NCBI GenBank assembly: GCA_027575765.1
Contig: JANBPT010000009.1
Coordinates: 1-64,000, forward strand
Origin: Tieghemiomyces parasiticus
Lineage: Eukaryota; Kickxellomycota; Dimargaritomycetes; Dimargaritales; Dimargaritaceae
Length of the DNA stretch: 64,000 nucleotides
Reading direction: 5' to 3'
Below, piece after piece: positions 22,876-34,238 of this stretch. The position numbers were made by a program, and so were the translations under genes. Numbering within the stretch: position 1 is the stretch's first letter; the number at the start of each line of letters is the position of its first letter. The notes under the pieces are model-generated. The model did not search any database, was not told the DNA's origin, and worked only from the letters and a program-made list of their open reading frames with translations.

Positions 22876-25800
22876 TTAGGCGGTGGCCTCGGGGAAGTAA
22901 CCAGCGAGGCCGGTCCGGGTAAGGGTGCTCGAAACGGAGTCTTGCTGGTCGGCGGCGAAGTACGTCTTCGGCTCGAGGTTGGCAGCCTTGACCTCGTCAC
23001 GGACCTGGTCTTCCGACTGGCCCTCCTCGGCGGCACGCATCGGAAGCCACTTCTGCAGGGTCTGGAGGGCAGGCGGTAGCAGGGAGCTGCTACCTTCAAG
23101 CGGCTTGAGCACCTCCTTCACCTCGGCGGCAGTAGCACCAGCACCGGTGCTGAGGAAGGTCGCCAGGTAGGAGTAGATCTTGGGGTAGTCCATAGCCTGG
23201 TCCTCGAGGGTCTCCGCAGCCATGACAAACCCGGCCATCAGCTCCGAACGGGCAATCACGTTCTCCTGGGTCAGCTTGCCCACCAACTCGGTCGCCGGCG
23301 TTAGCGTCTTCTCACCCTTCTCCACGGCCGTCTGGAAGATCTGGGCCACGATGGCCGCGTGCGCGGACGCACCGCCCATCTCCTTTAGGCACTCCTTGAC
23401 CTCGGGCACATCACGTAGTTCGGCGTACTCGGCCAGCATGGACCGCACGGGCTTGGCCAGACTGGCCGGGGTCACGGTAGACTTGGTCGGAGCGGCGGGG
23501 GCAGCACTGGCAGGGTTGGTGGTCGGGGAGGCCGGGCCATCGTTGGGGGCGGTACGGCGCGGCAGCAGATTCAACCGCGGGCGCATCGACGCCGATTTCT
23601 GGACGGGCGCCAGGGACTTACCCCCAGCGGCGGGTTCCTCGGCCGCACCGTCCTTGTCGCCGGCGTTGGCCAGGGCGCTGAACTTGTTGGAGGTACCGAC
23701 GTGCGAGCTGGATCGCGACAGCTGCGGGGTGGCGCCGCCAGGGGCAGCCGTGGTCCCAGCCCGACTGTCTTTCCAGCCCAGGGAGCCAAAACCACCCATC
23801 AGGGCCCCGCCGGGACCCAGACTAGTAGGAGCGGTGCCCTTAGCACTGCTGAGCTTACCGAATCGGGACAAATCGCCCGTCTTGCGCGAGGCGCCGGCGT
23901 TGGCATTCCAACCATCCGGACCGCCGGGGGTCAGGGACCGGCCGCTGCGGCGGTCGCCACCGAACCCACGGCCACCCAGCTGCTGCTGCAAGTTGGGCAT
24001 GCCCCGGCCGCTGGAGCTGGCGGACTTGCGCAGCTGCATGGCCGTCTCCTCCTTCTCGCGGGCGGCCTCCTGGTGGATCTCAGCGATCGTCTTGGGGCCC
24101 GTATTGCGACGGTCGACCCAGCCAGCCTTGCGCAGGTCGATCACGTCGAGCAGGAGGCAGCGGAACCGGCTGGCCAGCGACTTGCTCGCGGACATGGCCT
24201 GGATAGCGCCCATGTACCGGTCCATGTTCTCGGAAAGCGTCTTGCTCTCGGTCATCTGCTTACCACAGGTGGTCATGAGCTTACACAGACTCTCCACTTC
24301 CTCCTCAACGGGGTTCTCGTAGTTGGTCAGCAGCTGCACCATGCAGCTGTGCACCACCTTGTCCGACAACATTCCCTTCTTGTACAACTCGCCAACGAAG
24401 GCCACCAGGCCCAGGCCGTGCCGCTTTTGCTTCTGCAGCTCGTAGTACCGGTCCGACATGATGAAGCTCGGGTCGCTCACGTCGATACCCTCCGTGTCCA
24501 ACCGCCAGCCCTTCTCGAACTCAAACTGGCACCGGCTGAGCAGGTAGCGCCGGAACAGCTGTACACCGTGCAAGGGTTCGCCCTTGGACGACCGTATGTC
24601 CTCGCTCTTGACATCGTCCAGGCGGGTCATCATGTGCTGGCAGAGCAGGGCGTAGATCGAGCAGAAGTTCATCTCGTCGATGGCCTTCTCGAAGATGAGC
24701 AGGATAACGAGCTCCAGGATCCGGCCCGTGCCCTCCTTGGCGGCCAGCAGCGCGTAGTCGAGGATCTGTCCGGCCACGCTCTCGAACTTCTCGAGAGTCA
24801 GCTTGTTGAGGAGACCCTTGACCTTGCGAGTGATAACCTCGTCGCTTGGTATGCCGTTTTCGTCCTTCTTAACCTCGGCGTTGGAGGGACGCGGCTTCCA
24901 ACGGTTCTCAGACTTCTCGAGCGGCTTCAACGCCTCGACGGGCGTGGTGACGGTCGCCATCGGGGTCTTGCTCTTCTTCTCGCCGCGACGGGAACTGCGA
25001 CCCTCACGGCTGCCCATGGCGCCTGCGCGCGTGGGCATATGGCTCGTGCTGGCCGAGCGCGGGCCAATGTGCGAGCCCATACCCATGCTCCCGGGGAAGC
25101 TGCCAAAGTTGCCACTCATATTGCGCTGGGCAGCGGTGGACGCGGCGAATCGGTCCTCGCTAGTGCGCAGCGGGGCCGAGAAATTACCCATCCCGCCGTG
25201 CTCAAAGAAACCGCCCTTACCAGAGTTGCGGCTCTGGGCGGGGCCGCGACGGCCCGAGTTGTTGCTGCGGCGGTCCTCGCGACCCGGGTGGTCGTCGGTG
25301 GCGATAACCTCGACGTTGAGGTGGGCTGGCTTCTGTGTGCACAGGGATTGGAACTGCAGCAGGAAATCGCGGTCGTACTTGAGGATTCCACGCTCCGACT
25401 TGGGCGGGGCGACATTAGACGGGTACGACACCTGGTCTACGGTACTAGCGTCCAGAACCTTAGTTTGGCCCGCGACAGCCGGTGCGGCCGCCTTCTTGGT
25501 AGGTTCGGGCTGAGATTCCGAGGGGGACTTAGGCTCAGGCTTGTCAGCCTCCTTGGGCTCCTCGGTCGCTTTGGGCTCGGGCTTCACCGGCGCCTTGTCC
25601 TTGCTATCCTCCTGAACCGACAGGTCAGCCATTTGGGCCTCGAGGGCATCGGTGGCGGCGTCGACCGGGGCAGGGGTAGTCTCCTTAGCCTGATCCAGAT
25701 CGGCGACCTTGACGGTGATTTCTTCCACATCCGAACCGCTGCTCTTGCTGGCGGTATCCGAGTCGACCTCCATGGCCTCCTCGGTCTTAGCAGGCGCCTC

Positions 25801-27672
25801 AGGAGATGAAGGGACGGGGGCGGTCTGGGACTCCACAGTCTTCTCCTCGGTCACAGGCTGATCCACCTCCATGGCTGCGGGTTCGGGCTTAGCCGGCGAC
25901 TCCGTCGCCTCGGGGGTCTCGGCGGGCAGGGAATCGGTGGGCTCTGCCTCTGCGGCGGGCGCCGCAGATGAATTAGCAGCCTCGGCAGGTTTGGCTTCGG
26001 GTTTCTTGGCATCGGAGGGAGCGGTGATCGTGACGGGTCGCCGCGTGGGTGGTACGAAGGTGGGCTTGGTCTCGGCTTCAACGGGCTCCGGGGCGGTCTC
26101 ACCAGGGGCGGCGCTGGAGGCGTTGGAGGCGGACCGCACCATGGGGCTCGTGTCGCGCTTCCCGGTGGCAGGAGAGCCGGCCTGGGCGGCACTCTTAAGG
26201 TCGAGCTCTTTCTTGGTGTCTGGGTTGACGATCCGGATGGCCTTATTGACCTTGGGGCCTGGTGAAAAGGCCGGCGCCGACGAGTTAAGGCGGGCCGACA
26301 TGGGCTGCGGGGCAGCGGCCATGGGTGAACCCTGAGGTGGGGGACCAGGCATAGAGAAAGGCGGCGGGTAGTTGTACATATTGGGTGGCGGCCGATAGTA
26401 GGCTCCAGCGTTGGGGTCGTAGCTCCCTGGCGGCATTTGGTAGTACGGTGGCGGGTGAACCCAGCCCTGCTGGTTCGGAGGCGGGGGTCCGGGCATGGCT
26501 AGACCGGGATTGGCAGGGGAGGTTCCCGTGGGGTGCGGGGCAGTGCCACCGGGGGTCGGCTTGTCCCGCGGCCGGAGGTGTGGGGACCCTGTGTGTTGGT
26601 GTGAGTGAGTTGGAGTCATGGAGTGCGGCGGAGGATAAGCCGCAGAGGCGTGTGGGGACCCGTGGGGCAGGGCTGGGGCCGCTGATGGGGATGGGAATCC
26701 GGCGCCGGCGGCCGGCTTATGGGGTGGTGGGGGATTGCTGTTTGGCCGGGGCGCGTAGCCACGGTACGAGAACATACCCGGCTGGCCGGGCGGCGGGGGC
26801 TGGTTGGGGTATCCGTAGAAGGCAGGAGGTCCGCCCATGGACGGGTGCGGGGGCATCCCCGGGTGGGGCGGCATACCGGCGTGAGGCATACCCGGGTAGG
26901 GAGGGCCGCCGGCGCCTGGCATGGCGTTGGGATGGTAAGGGAGCGGGACATCGTGCGGACCGCCGCCTATCGGGTGACTGGCACCCTTGTCGCCGCCCTT
27001 ACCACGATTAAAGTGCTGACCAGGGTGGTGGTAGCCACCCTGGTGGTGAGGATGGCTGCCATGGGGAGGGTAGCCTTGGTTGTTATGGCTGGTGCTGCCA
27101 TAGCCGGTGGAGTGACTGGCACTCCGGCCGCGGCCGTCGTTGGGGTGGAACTTTCCGTGCTTAGACTCAAAGCTACGGGGGACGTTGGCCGGCGACCGGC
27201 CGCTGTCACTGCTCGGGTGAGGCCTAGCGTGGATCGAGTTTTCCAGGGTGCCAAAGGCTGGCACGGTGGGCGGGGTACCGACAAAGTCGGTCTGCGCACC
27301 GCCGCTTTTTATGGCAATGGCGATGGCCTGCGGGGTGGCCGGGGCAGGCGGCGTGGGGGTGGCCTGGTTAAGTGAGCCGAACTGGACGGTCGACAAGGAA
27401 GGGTCGGTGGGCAGGATGGGCATTTGGACCGCCGGCTGCGGGCCGGATCCGTCTACACCACGGGACGGGACATTGCTAAAGGACACGGGCCGCGGGCGGG
27501 ACGGATGAGGGTGGGCCTTGGCGGAGCGCTTAGTCGACTCGGTCGAGGAATCAGCAGTGGTAGAGGCGGCGGGCTGAGAGGCGGCGGGCTTTGGCCTTGG
27601 CTGAGGGTGTTTGGCGGTCTGGGCGTAGGAGACGGAGGCGGGGGGCGGGGCGGCTTGCGATGCACGACTCAT
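22876..27672 (-). CDS. Translation initiation factor eIF4G
   Basis: A scaffold of the cap-binding complex eIF4F: it binds eIF4E, eIF4A, eIF3 and PABP and recruits the small ribosomal subunit. It is 1598 residues in one exon. Residues 1-700 are low-complexity (Pro, Gly, His, Gln, then Glu/Ala/Pro-rich). The canonical eIF4E-binding motif YDRDFLL is at about 766-772. The MIF4G domain runs from about 945 to 1187, starting near VKGLLNKLTLEKF. An Arg/Gly/Ser-rich linker follows, then an MA3 domain from about 1404 (PVRSMLAEYAELRD). There is no W2 domain, as usual for fungi. The long overlapping plus-strand ORFs here are codon-bias shadows. Confidence 0.95.
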   Translation of the reverse strand: MSRASQAAPPPASVSYAQTAKHPQPRPKPAASQPAASTTADSSTESTKRSAKAHPHPSRPRPVSFSNVPSRGVDGSGPQPAVQMPILPTDPSLSTVQFGSLNQATPTPPAPATPQAIAIAIKSGGAQTDFVGTPPTVPAFGTLENSIHARPHPSSDSGRSPANVPRSFESKHGKFHPNDGRGRSASHSTGYGSTSHNNQGYPPHGSHPHHQGGYHHPGQHFNRGKGGDKGASHPIGGGPHDVPLPYHPNAMPGAGGPPYPGMPHAGMPPHPGMPPHPSMGGPPAFYGYPNQPPPPGQPGMFSYRGYAPRPNSNPPPPHKPAAGAGFPSPSAAPALPHGSPHASAAYPPPHSMTPTHSHQHTGSPHLRPRDKPTPGGTAPHPTGTSPANPGLAMPGPPPPNQQGWVHPPPYYQMPPGSYDPNAGAYYRPPPNMYNYPPPFSMPGPPPQGSPMAAAPQPMSARLNSSAPAFSPGPKVNKAIRIVNPDTKKELDLKSAAQAGSPATGKRDTSPMVRSASNASSAAPGETAPEPVEAETKPTFVPPTRRPVTITAPSDAKKPEAKPAEAANSSAAPAAEAEPTDSLPAETPEATESPAKPEPAAMEVDQPVTEEKTVESQTAPVPSSPEAPAKTEEAMEVDSDTASKSSGSDVEEITVKVADLDQAKETTPAPVDAATDALEAQMADLSVQEDSKDKAPVKPEPKATEEPKEADKPEPKSPSESQPEPTKKAAAPAVAGQTKVLDASTVDQVSYPSNVAPPKSERGILKYDRDFLLQFQSLCTQKPAHLNVEVIATDDHPGREDRRSNNSGRRGPAQSRNSGKGGFFEHGGMGNFSAPLRTSEDRFAASTAAQRNMSGNFGSFPGSMGMGSHIGPRSASTSHMPTRAGAMGSREGRSSRRGEKKSKTPMATVTTPVEALKPLEKSENRWKPRPSNAEVKKDENGIPSDEVITRKVKGLLNKLTLEKFESVAGQILDYALLAAKEGTGRILELVILLIFEKAIDEMNFCSIYALLCQHMMTRLDDVKSEDIRSSKGEPLHGVQLFRRYLLSRCQFEFEKGWRLDTEGIDVSDPSFIMSDRYYELQKQKRHGLGLVAFVGELYKKGMLSDKVVHSCMVQLLTNYENPVEEEVESLCKLMTTCGKQMTESKTLSENMDRYMGAIQAMSASKSLASRFRCLLLDVIDLRKAGWVDRRNTGPKTIAEIHQEAAREKEETAMQLRKSASSSGRGMPNLQQQLGGRGFGGDRRSGRSLTPGGPDGWNANAGASRKTGDLSRFGKLSSAKGTAPTSLGPGGALMGGFGSLGWKDSRAGTTAAPGGATPQLSRSSSHVGTSNKFSALANAGDKDGAAEEPAAGGKSLAPVQKSASMRPRLNLLPRRTAPNDGPASPTTNPASAAPAAPTKSTVTPASLAKPVRSMLAEYAELRDVPEVKECLKEMGGASAHAAIVAQIFQTAVEKGEKTLTPATELVGKLTQENVIARSELMAGFVMAAETLEDQAMDYPKIYSYLATFLSTGAGATAAEVKEVLKPLEGSSSLLPPALQTLQKWLPMRAAEEGQSEDQVRDEVKAANLEPKTYFAADQQDSVSSTLTRTGLAGYFPEATA

Positions 27673-30600
27673 TTATCAGGTTCCGGTCGGGCGGTAGGGT
27701 GGGCAGGGTGCTCGGACGGCGGGGTGGGGGGGTGCAGCGAGGTGATGGCAGAGGGAAGGGATGTGGGTACAACCGGTGGCAATGATGTGGAAGTACAGGT
27801 AGATCTAAGGCACCAATAAACCAGAAAGCTGGATGTAGTAGGCTAGCCTGGCTAAGCTAGAAGGTTTTGTTAACCGACGGGTGTGACGACGGTGACGAAG
27901 ATGGAGAAAGGGCGGGACAAGCACGTGGTCACCGCTTTTGGATAAGAAAAAAATGGGGTGGAGCCCGGGTGAGAGGGACGAGCACGGTAGGACAGGGTGT
28001 GTATGCGGGCACGGCGAAACTGCTTAGCGTCGCGATCAAGGCGATGATGCCGCACGGATCGGGCCAGATAACTCGGGTAGGGGTGAGGAAGGCGGCGGGG
28101 TCTCGGGCACTGGGAAGCGCGATCCGGGATCTAGAGAGGCTGGAGAAAAGGGGGGAAAAGACGGTGTCGAAACACGTAGAACGAAGGAACGAGAAAAAGG
28201 GGTGCGTCGCTTGAATCTATGAAAGAGATCTCGCGGAAACCCGTAAAACAGTGAGTTGCGAAAGACGGACGGGGACAGGGCCTACGTCTCGGGGTCGACA
28301 ACGCGAAGAAGATGGAGTAAAAGGAATCCTCAGGAAATGGGATGAGGAGGGAAAAGAGAAGGGGTCGGCGACCAGGCGGTGCTGACACGGCTGATATCAC
28401 CGGGAAACCTTTGGCGGGCGGATGATTGGGGCGACGGAGAGAATAGGTATCAGAAAGGCTGTTGGGGCGCGGGAGAGGCGGCGGCTGGTGCGGCCTAATC
28501 AGCAGGCAGTGGCGGTGGACGTGCGGGGCTTGGGAAGAGGGAGGGGGCGTGAGGTCCCGCAGTGTGTGTGTGAGGAAAGCGCAAGAGTGGGGGAGGCGGG
28601 GTAGAGGGTGGGCCCTTGCGATGTGCATGGCGACTCCAGGCACGGAAGAGACGGGCCATGGGCGATTGGCGTTTGATTGTGTGTATGCCGGGCCATACGG
28701 GCGGCCGGAGACTCGCAATATACGCTACACGAAGGGGCGGTGCGGGTGGGCCAGGGGCTACCGACGGAGACGCCGGCCAACGCGCGTGGTGCGGGGCGTG
28801 GCACCGCTAGGCATGGAAGGCCGGTGGTACGCCTTCTGGCCCTGGGTGTTTTCTGCCGTCCACTCCGGGTGTATGCTCCCAGAGCGTGGGTGACCACGGG
28901 GGTCGTTTAGGTATATGCGGCGCTTTAAAACGCAACAAGGTTCCAAGTGGGGCGGGCGGGGTTACAGTGTCAGACTACGAAGGGAGTTGGGAGCCTATGC
29001 TCTAGAAGGCTGCGGGGGCTCGGGTGAAACCTGGGCTGGGGGAGGGGGATGGGTTGGCCGGCCGGGGGTAAATGTCCCCCAGCAGGCACACCGCCATCGT
29101 GGCCCAAGCCCCCAGAGGGCCTGGCCGAAGGCGTCGGGCAGCTGGCGAGAAGTATGGAAGGTGAGTTCAGGGTGGATGTCGGCGAGATATTCACGTCATC
29201 AGCGCCCCCGCCCACTGGGGGGATGCAGGCAGGGGGTGGGGAACAGTACCCCAGCTGCTATGCTCGACAGCGCCGTGCCCCAGGTCCACTGTGTGGCACA
29301 CATGCCAGTACTTCAAATTGCCCTACGCTGTATGCGCCGTCGGATAAGGCACTACGAGGCGGGAGTTTCAAGTGAATTACTAATGAATCGGTCATCTATG
29401 CGCCGCCGCCGTCGAGGCAAATTTACATGGCAACTTTGCCGGCACCGTCGGACTGCTGCCAAAGTGGGGGAGTTTAAAAAAAGAACTGGCTGCTTCGCCG
29501 TTGATATATAAAGAATATACAACTGTGACTCCGCGTGATACACCTAAACAGGCGGAAATCTGAAAGTTCTCGATTGTCCTCCACTGTCAAACCAGCTTAA
29601 CCCCCCTCCCAAAAAAACACGTAGGACACTGTCAAGGTCCTCTGTAGGAGTCCTGCAAAGCGTCAAGGCGTAGAAGACCAGGCGACTCCGGCCACAATCG
29701 TCCAGCGCTGGTAATCACGTCGTGCGGGACTTGTAAGCCGGACCCTGGCGGTAGCATGCTCCCTGCGGAGGGCACCACCACTGCCGCCGCCGTCACGTTT
29801 GTTATTTACATTCCGGCCATTCCAAGTCCCACCTGTTCGCTGGACTCCCAATTTCCCCCTTGTAGCTAACCGACTTCGCCATGCACAAGGTAGACCAGGA
29901 GCCACTACCGCTGATGGATTGACCGGAGCTGAAGGGTAGGTCGGCAGTTGATTGACCGTAATCTGTCAAGGCCTGGCCACAAGCAGGAGTGACAGAGTGA
30001 AGCTTACATTTCGTGCGGGGAAAGTGAAGGGCGTGGAAAAATCCTTACCCTAGCCCTGCCTATCGGAAGCCATGATGAGTGACAAAGGTAGTGGGCGGTG
30101 AATAGTTGAGGGTGGGAAGAGTCGGCCAGAAAAAAAAAATTATGGGTAACGTGACTTTCCCTGAGATACGAGGCGAAAAGGGTGGTGTAGATCTCGCCAG
30201 CGACGGGCAGGCTCAGAGGCCCGAGTAACCTCTCAACTAGATTACCTCTCGGCCCTCTACTATTGAGAAAGGGCAGAGCCGCCTAATTGCCCTGGCTCCT
30301 AATCACCCGTGAGTTTAAAACTTACACCTTAAAGATGTAACTACGTAGTCTAACTGTACTGGTGTTGCAGAGAATGCCGCGGCCAAAGTGACCGAACTAC
30401 GAGCAGTGACCTTGCAGGCCCAATGGGTTAGTCAGCGTCACTGCAGTCTAACCTAGAGCACACTGGGCTCTCGCTCGGTCCTACTCGTCACTGAAGTGTA
30501 CCCATTCAATCGCCCGGACGGGACAGCTCCCGGGCTATACATTGATAGATTGGAACCAAGTTTGTAGCTCTATAAACTCCCCTTCCTTGGCCGTGTCTTC

Positions 30601-30956
30601 CTCCGACTAGCCAGCGGACTACAGCCCCCGGCGTACCTTACGCAGGAGAGGGGGTTGCTATACCGTTGACGTAGTAAGGAAGCGAGGAGAGGAGCAAAGT
30701 ACGGTTAGGGCCGGATTCAATCGGCCCGTTAAAAATCATTTCCGTGCGAAACTCCTCACCGACCCGGCCCAGTGTCCAAACCAAAAGATTACGAATGTTT
30801 GACTATATTTTATTAACGTGGACTTTTAGTCTATGATATGAAGCAGAGAAGTACTGGTGAAAATATACAAGTAGAATGGCGCAGAAGTGCAGTGTTAAAC
30901 AGCGCAGATTTATAAAAAAAAACACCCTTTTCAGACCGGACGAATTTAATTTTAAA
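27673..30956. other. Upstream region of eIF4G and a long gene-free stretch
   Basis: About 3.3 kb. From 27673 to about 28900 the minus strand (the eIF4G sense) is strongly pyrimidine-rich, consistent with a long leader and promoter. ORFs there, such as 28131-28718 (-), are Pro/Ser/Arg-rich and look like composition artefacts. Beyond 29.5 kb there are no supportable ORFs. Near 30.4-30.6 kb are short inverted repeats (GGTTAG...CTAACC and GCCCGG...CCGGGC). Confidence 0.4.
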
Positions 30957-31760
30957 TCATTGCGTCTTTAAGTTCTTAAGGAACACATCCTTGAGCTGAG
31001 CAAGGTGCTGGGCATCGGTGTTGCTGATATGCCCTCGGCCGTGGAGCTGTTTGAGGGCCTTTACCTTGTCCCGGATATCATCTATGACCGGTAAATCAGG
31101 GCTCATGGCCGTCACCTCCTCTGGTTTCATCCCTTGGTAAGCCTTGAGGCCAACACGGGCCGCACCGATGCGGTCACCACTGGGCGCTTGACCCCTGTTA
31201 TGGGCATGCACAGCATCGTCAAGGAGCTTGGCAAGATCACGAGTGAAACGGAACTCCTCATACCGGTACCGCGGGGCGAAACGGAGCTCACCGCCTTTGG
31301 ACTTCAACTTGGCTGGGTCAGTGGTTGGGGAGACCAGCGGCGTGCGGATGGCAGGGATGAGATGCACAGGGCGGGTTTGGGACCCGCGCTGGCTGCCCAC
31401 GCCGCCCGAGCCGGCATCAGGGTTATATTCCGGTAGGGGGGTGGGTACGTCGTTCAGCTTAAAGTCAATTTGCTCAAAGAAGAGCCGCAGCTTGCGCCGA
31501 TTGAGGGGGCTCTGGCTCTGGATAAAGTCCTTGGAGAGCAGCTCGAGTGAGAGGGCCCCGGAGGACTTGGTAGCTGGGTAGGTCTCTACGAGAGGGGATG
31601 TGCGCCGGGAAAGTGTGTTGGACCGGGTGGCCGAGGTGGTTAAGGGCGTGGCCGGGGCGTTCCGGCGGACCAAATTGTTGGTGGGTTGAGATAAGGTTGG
31701 CTTGCTGAGGGTAACAACAGCGAGACCGAGTATACTGATAACGACGGACAGCCTGTACAT
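30957..31760 (-). CDS. Secreted protein of unknown function with dibasic sites
   Basis: A 267-residue protein that I do not recognise. Residues 1-19 form a clear signal peptide (MYRLSVVISILGLAVVTLS). The region just after it contains LVRR and LSRR, both Kex2-like dibasic sites, so a propeptide may be removed in the Golgi. The middle has a Gly/Ser/Pro-rich linker (about 110-150), and the C-terminal half is predicted helical and charged, with no cysteine-rich pattern and no catalytic motif I can name. It is intact and single-exon. A TATATATAAG in the right sense lies about 560 bases upstream (32328-32319). It could be a wall-associated or host-interaction protein; function is open. Confidence 0.75.
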   Translation of the reverse strand: MYRLSVVISILGLAVVTLSKPTLSQPTNNLVRRNAPATPLTTSATRSNTLSRRTSPLVETYPATKSSGALSLELLSKDFIQSQSPLNRRKLRLFFEQIDFKLNDVPTPLPEYNPDAGSGGVGSQRGSQTRPVHLIPAIRTPLVSPTTDPAKLKSKGGELRFAPRYRYEEFRFTRDLAKLLDDAVHAHNRGQAPSGDRIGAARVGLKAYQGMKPEEVTAMSPDLPVIDDIRDKVKALKQLHGRGHISNTDAQHLAQLKDVFLKNLKTQ

Positions 31761-32318
31761 GGCGTCGACACTTGAAGAGGGAGGGAGTACGTTGGGCAGG
31801 CCGTAGTTGTTTTAGCGCTCAAAGAATTGACGGATAGGAAAGGAGGGGTGGGGTGACTCTCCGAAGCTTAAAGTAGACTGGGGCAGAAGAGAAGAAGACG
31901 GTTTACTTGACGATGGGTGGCTGAAGCCAATTTCCAGATAACGACCAGCTGGAATGCAATAAGGGAAAGGTATGGTATTTTAAAAGTTCGCTAACGAATA
32001 AGGGTAAAAATGTATAACGACGCAGCCGGAAGGGATTTAGGTGGTGGTGTTGAGCGGGCTGCTCTAGGGCAGCTGGTAAGTATTTACCTGTGGATATTCT
32101 GCGGGTGGGGGGGGGTGATTAGAGGAGTCGTATAGATATGGGCAGCTGAGTATCGTTGAGAATACGAGGCGGAAAAATGCGAGAGCGAAAGGGGGACGGA
32201 GGTGGTGCGGGTAGGACAGGTGTAACGCAGGTGAGACCAGAAGGAAGACGGGGTGGTTCATTAACCGAGAAAGGTGGGTATGGGAGCTAGCGGTAGGGGC
32301 CCAGCGGAGGTTTGCCGC

Positions 32319-32328
32319 TTATATATAC
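32319..32328 (-). promoter_or_regulatory. Possible TATA box for the secreted-protein gene
   Basis: TATATATAAG read on the minus strand, about 560 bases upstream of the ATG at 31760. That distance would imply a long leader or a leader intron, so the assignment is weak. Confidence 0.25.
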
Positions 32329-33755
32329 CGCACCCTTTCGTAAGGCGCTCCAAGTCCAAACGAAGAAGTATCTTCTTCGCCTGTCCTATCCAACTAACTT
32401 TCGTCGCCCATACCACCAGCACCTCATACCGCACGGCTAGACTAACGTTCACCGCTCATCATGACCACTCGCGCAAAAAGTCGTTCGTGTCAAACAGCGA
32501 GAGACCAGAAACAAAGAGCGAAGTTGACAAAGCCAATGTGAGCGAAAGAGGGGACACGATAAAAGGGAAGGGAGGGATAGGAGGGACGGTGGTTAGGTGG
32601 TGGAGTGAAGGGATAGGTACAACAAACGGTTAATAGTGGTTAATCTTATCGTTCCTTTGCGGAAGCGAAGGGAGGCGATGATCTAAGTGCTTGGTCTGGT
32701 GCAAATTATGCCAAACCCTCGATAATAGGCCCTAGCGGTCACTCATCGCCCCCACTTCTCCATTCGTCTTCCAGCCTGCCGACTGGACCTTCTGCACTCT
32801 ACTCTTTCATCCGCGATGGGCGAAGGGCTGGGGGGGGGGTAGTGTAGCTGGGAGAGCAAAAGAGCATACACACCTTCATTTTCAAGCACGGCACCCAGGC
32901 AATACACAGCTCAATTTCTTTTCCCGAAACTAAGTTTGCTGCTGCTTCGGGTATACCCTACCGAACATTTAACCTATCCACATCCCTTCCTAGGCGAAAT
33001 ACTAGAACCAAATTCCGCCTTAATAACGAAGCGTATCCTTCTGACTACTGTTGAGTATCTGCAGAGAAATGGTGATAAAAAAAAGTTAGATCAATTTAGC
33101 GGATACATGTGATAGACACTGCCGTGAAAATGGCCGACCTAATTGTTCCATGTCTATAGGAATTTCTTAGCCACATTGGTTATCACAGCATGTCAGATAA
33201 TTTCAATATCGAATATAGACCGAGCTTGGAATGTTTGAATAGGCAAAAAAAAGACCCCGTTTTTCATATGATAATCAATGGTTGCCACATTGAAGACGAA
33301 CTTACTGCCGTACCTCAGACGGCATTGCACCCGAAATATAGAAGGCAATGCTGCCATACTCAGCACAGACGGCTGAACAAAAAATGTCAGCCTTGCATAA
33401 ATATGATAATTATGAATATTAGATATCATTCCTCCTAATATCCGGAAAGCAGTTTCACCCTTCAACTCTTTATCCCATTGATTACAATATGAAGGCAGGG
33501 CAATTAGGTTTAATTATTTTTTCCTACACCATAGTAGAGGCAGAGGTCAGTTCCACCATTTGGATAAGTGAAGCGTGCAATCATATTCAAGCTTTGGTGA
33601 AATGGTATGAAACGGCGAGAAGCGAAACACTGGGAATATTTTTTTATGAGTTTCTGTAGGTTATATGATGGATTGTGATTGGAGGGTAGAAATACAAAAT
33701 TGTAAGCCATGGTTAACATAATAAACGATTGAGGGGGTAGTAGTAGAATAAATAA

Positions 33756-33772
33756 AAGAGAGAGAGAGAGAG
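33756..33772. repeat. GA dinucleotide repeat
   Basis: An uninterrupted AG run in the 3' flank of the 840-residue coiled-coil gene. Confidence 0.8.
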
Positions 33773-34238
33773 CACAAGGAAAAGGAGGGTTAGGTGGCGA
33801 GGGATGGCTACTAATGAGCCGTTTAGCCGATGAAGATCAAGGGAGCCGAGGAAACCGACAAGGATGAGCCCTGCTAAATAAAGCACGGTCATCATATAGG
33901 ACCAGGCAGAACAGCTACCTAACCTGATAGAATGTATGGCCAATTTCGGGGCAATTCGATCGGAAAGAGAGGCCAGGTGACAGGGTATCTGAAAAGAGAG
34001 GGGGAGAAAAAGACCAGGACGGCGACACCTCATGGAAGGGAGTAAATTGGTATATATAAAAAGAAAAAGAAAATAACCGGCCGGGTTGCTGATGGCAAGG
34101 TGAATAAGGTAGGGTACAGGTTTAAAAAAGAGAGGAAAATTTGTATATGGTGGCGCCAGTGTCGGTACACACAGTATATTGCGCGGCTCAAGGTGGAGTG
34201 TGCATGGAGGGGGAGGGGAAGGGGGGCTAAGGTGGCCA

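Larger units (their letters stand above)
31761..34238. other. Gene-poor gap with an AT-rich segment
   Basis: About 2.5 kb between two minus-strand genes. 31761-32300 is the probable promoter of the secreted protein. 33000-33720 is visibly AT-richer than its surroundings and holds overlapping small ORFs (33190-33438 + and 33193-33465 -) with no recognised motif. A GA repeat lies at 33756-33772. The 304-residue ORF at 33713-34627 (-) is a shadow that overlaps the next gene. Confidence 0.4.

Noticed and set aside
23701..25809. 702-residue plus-strand ORF
   Set aside because: It lies wholly antisense to the eIF4G MIF4G region. It is open only because of GC-rich codon bias and has Val/Leu/Arg/Gly-rich junk composition.
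28131..28718. 195-residue minus-strand ORF upstream of eIF4G
   Set aside because: It sits in the pyrimidine-rich leader. Its Pro/Ser/Arg/Leu composition is explained by the CT-rich sequence.
31627..31650. tRNA-Ser/Leu A-box-like string (GTGGCCGAGGTGGTTAAGG)
   Set aside because: There is no matching B box, anticodon arm or acceptor stem, and it lies inside the coding sequence of the secreted protein.
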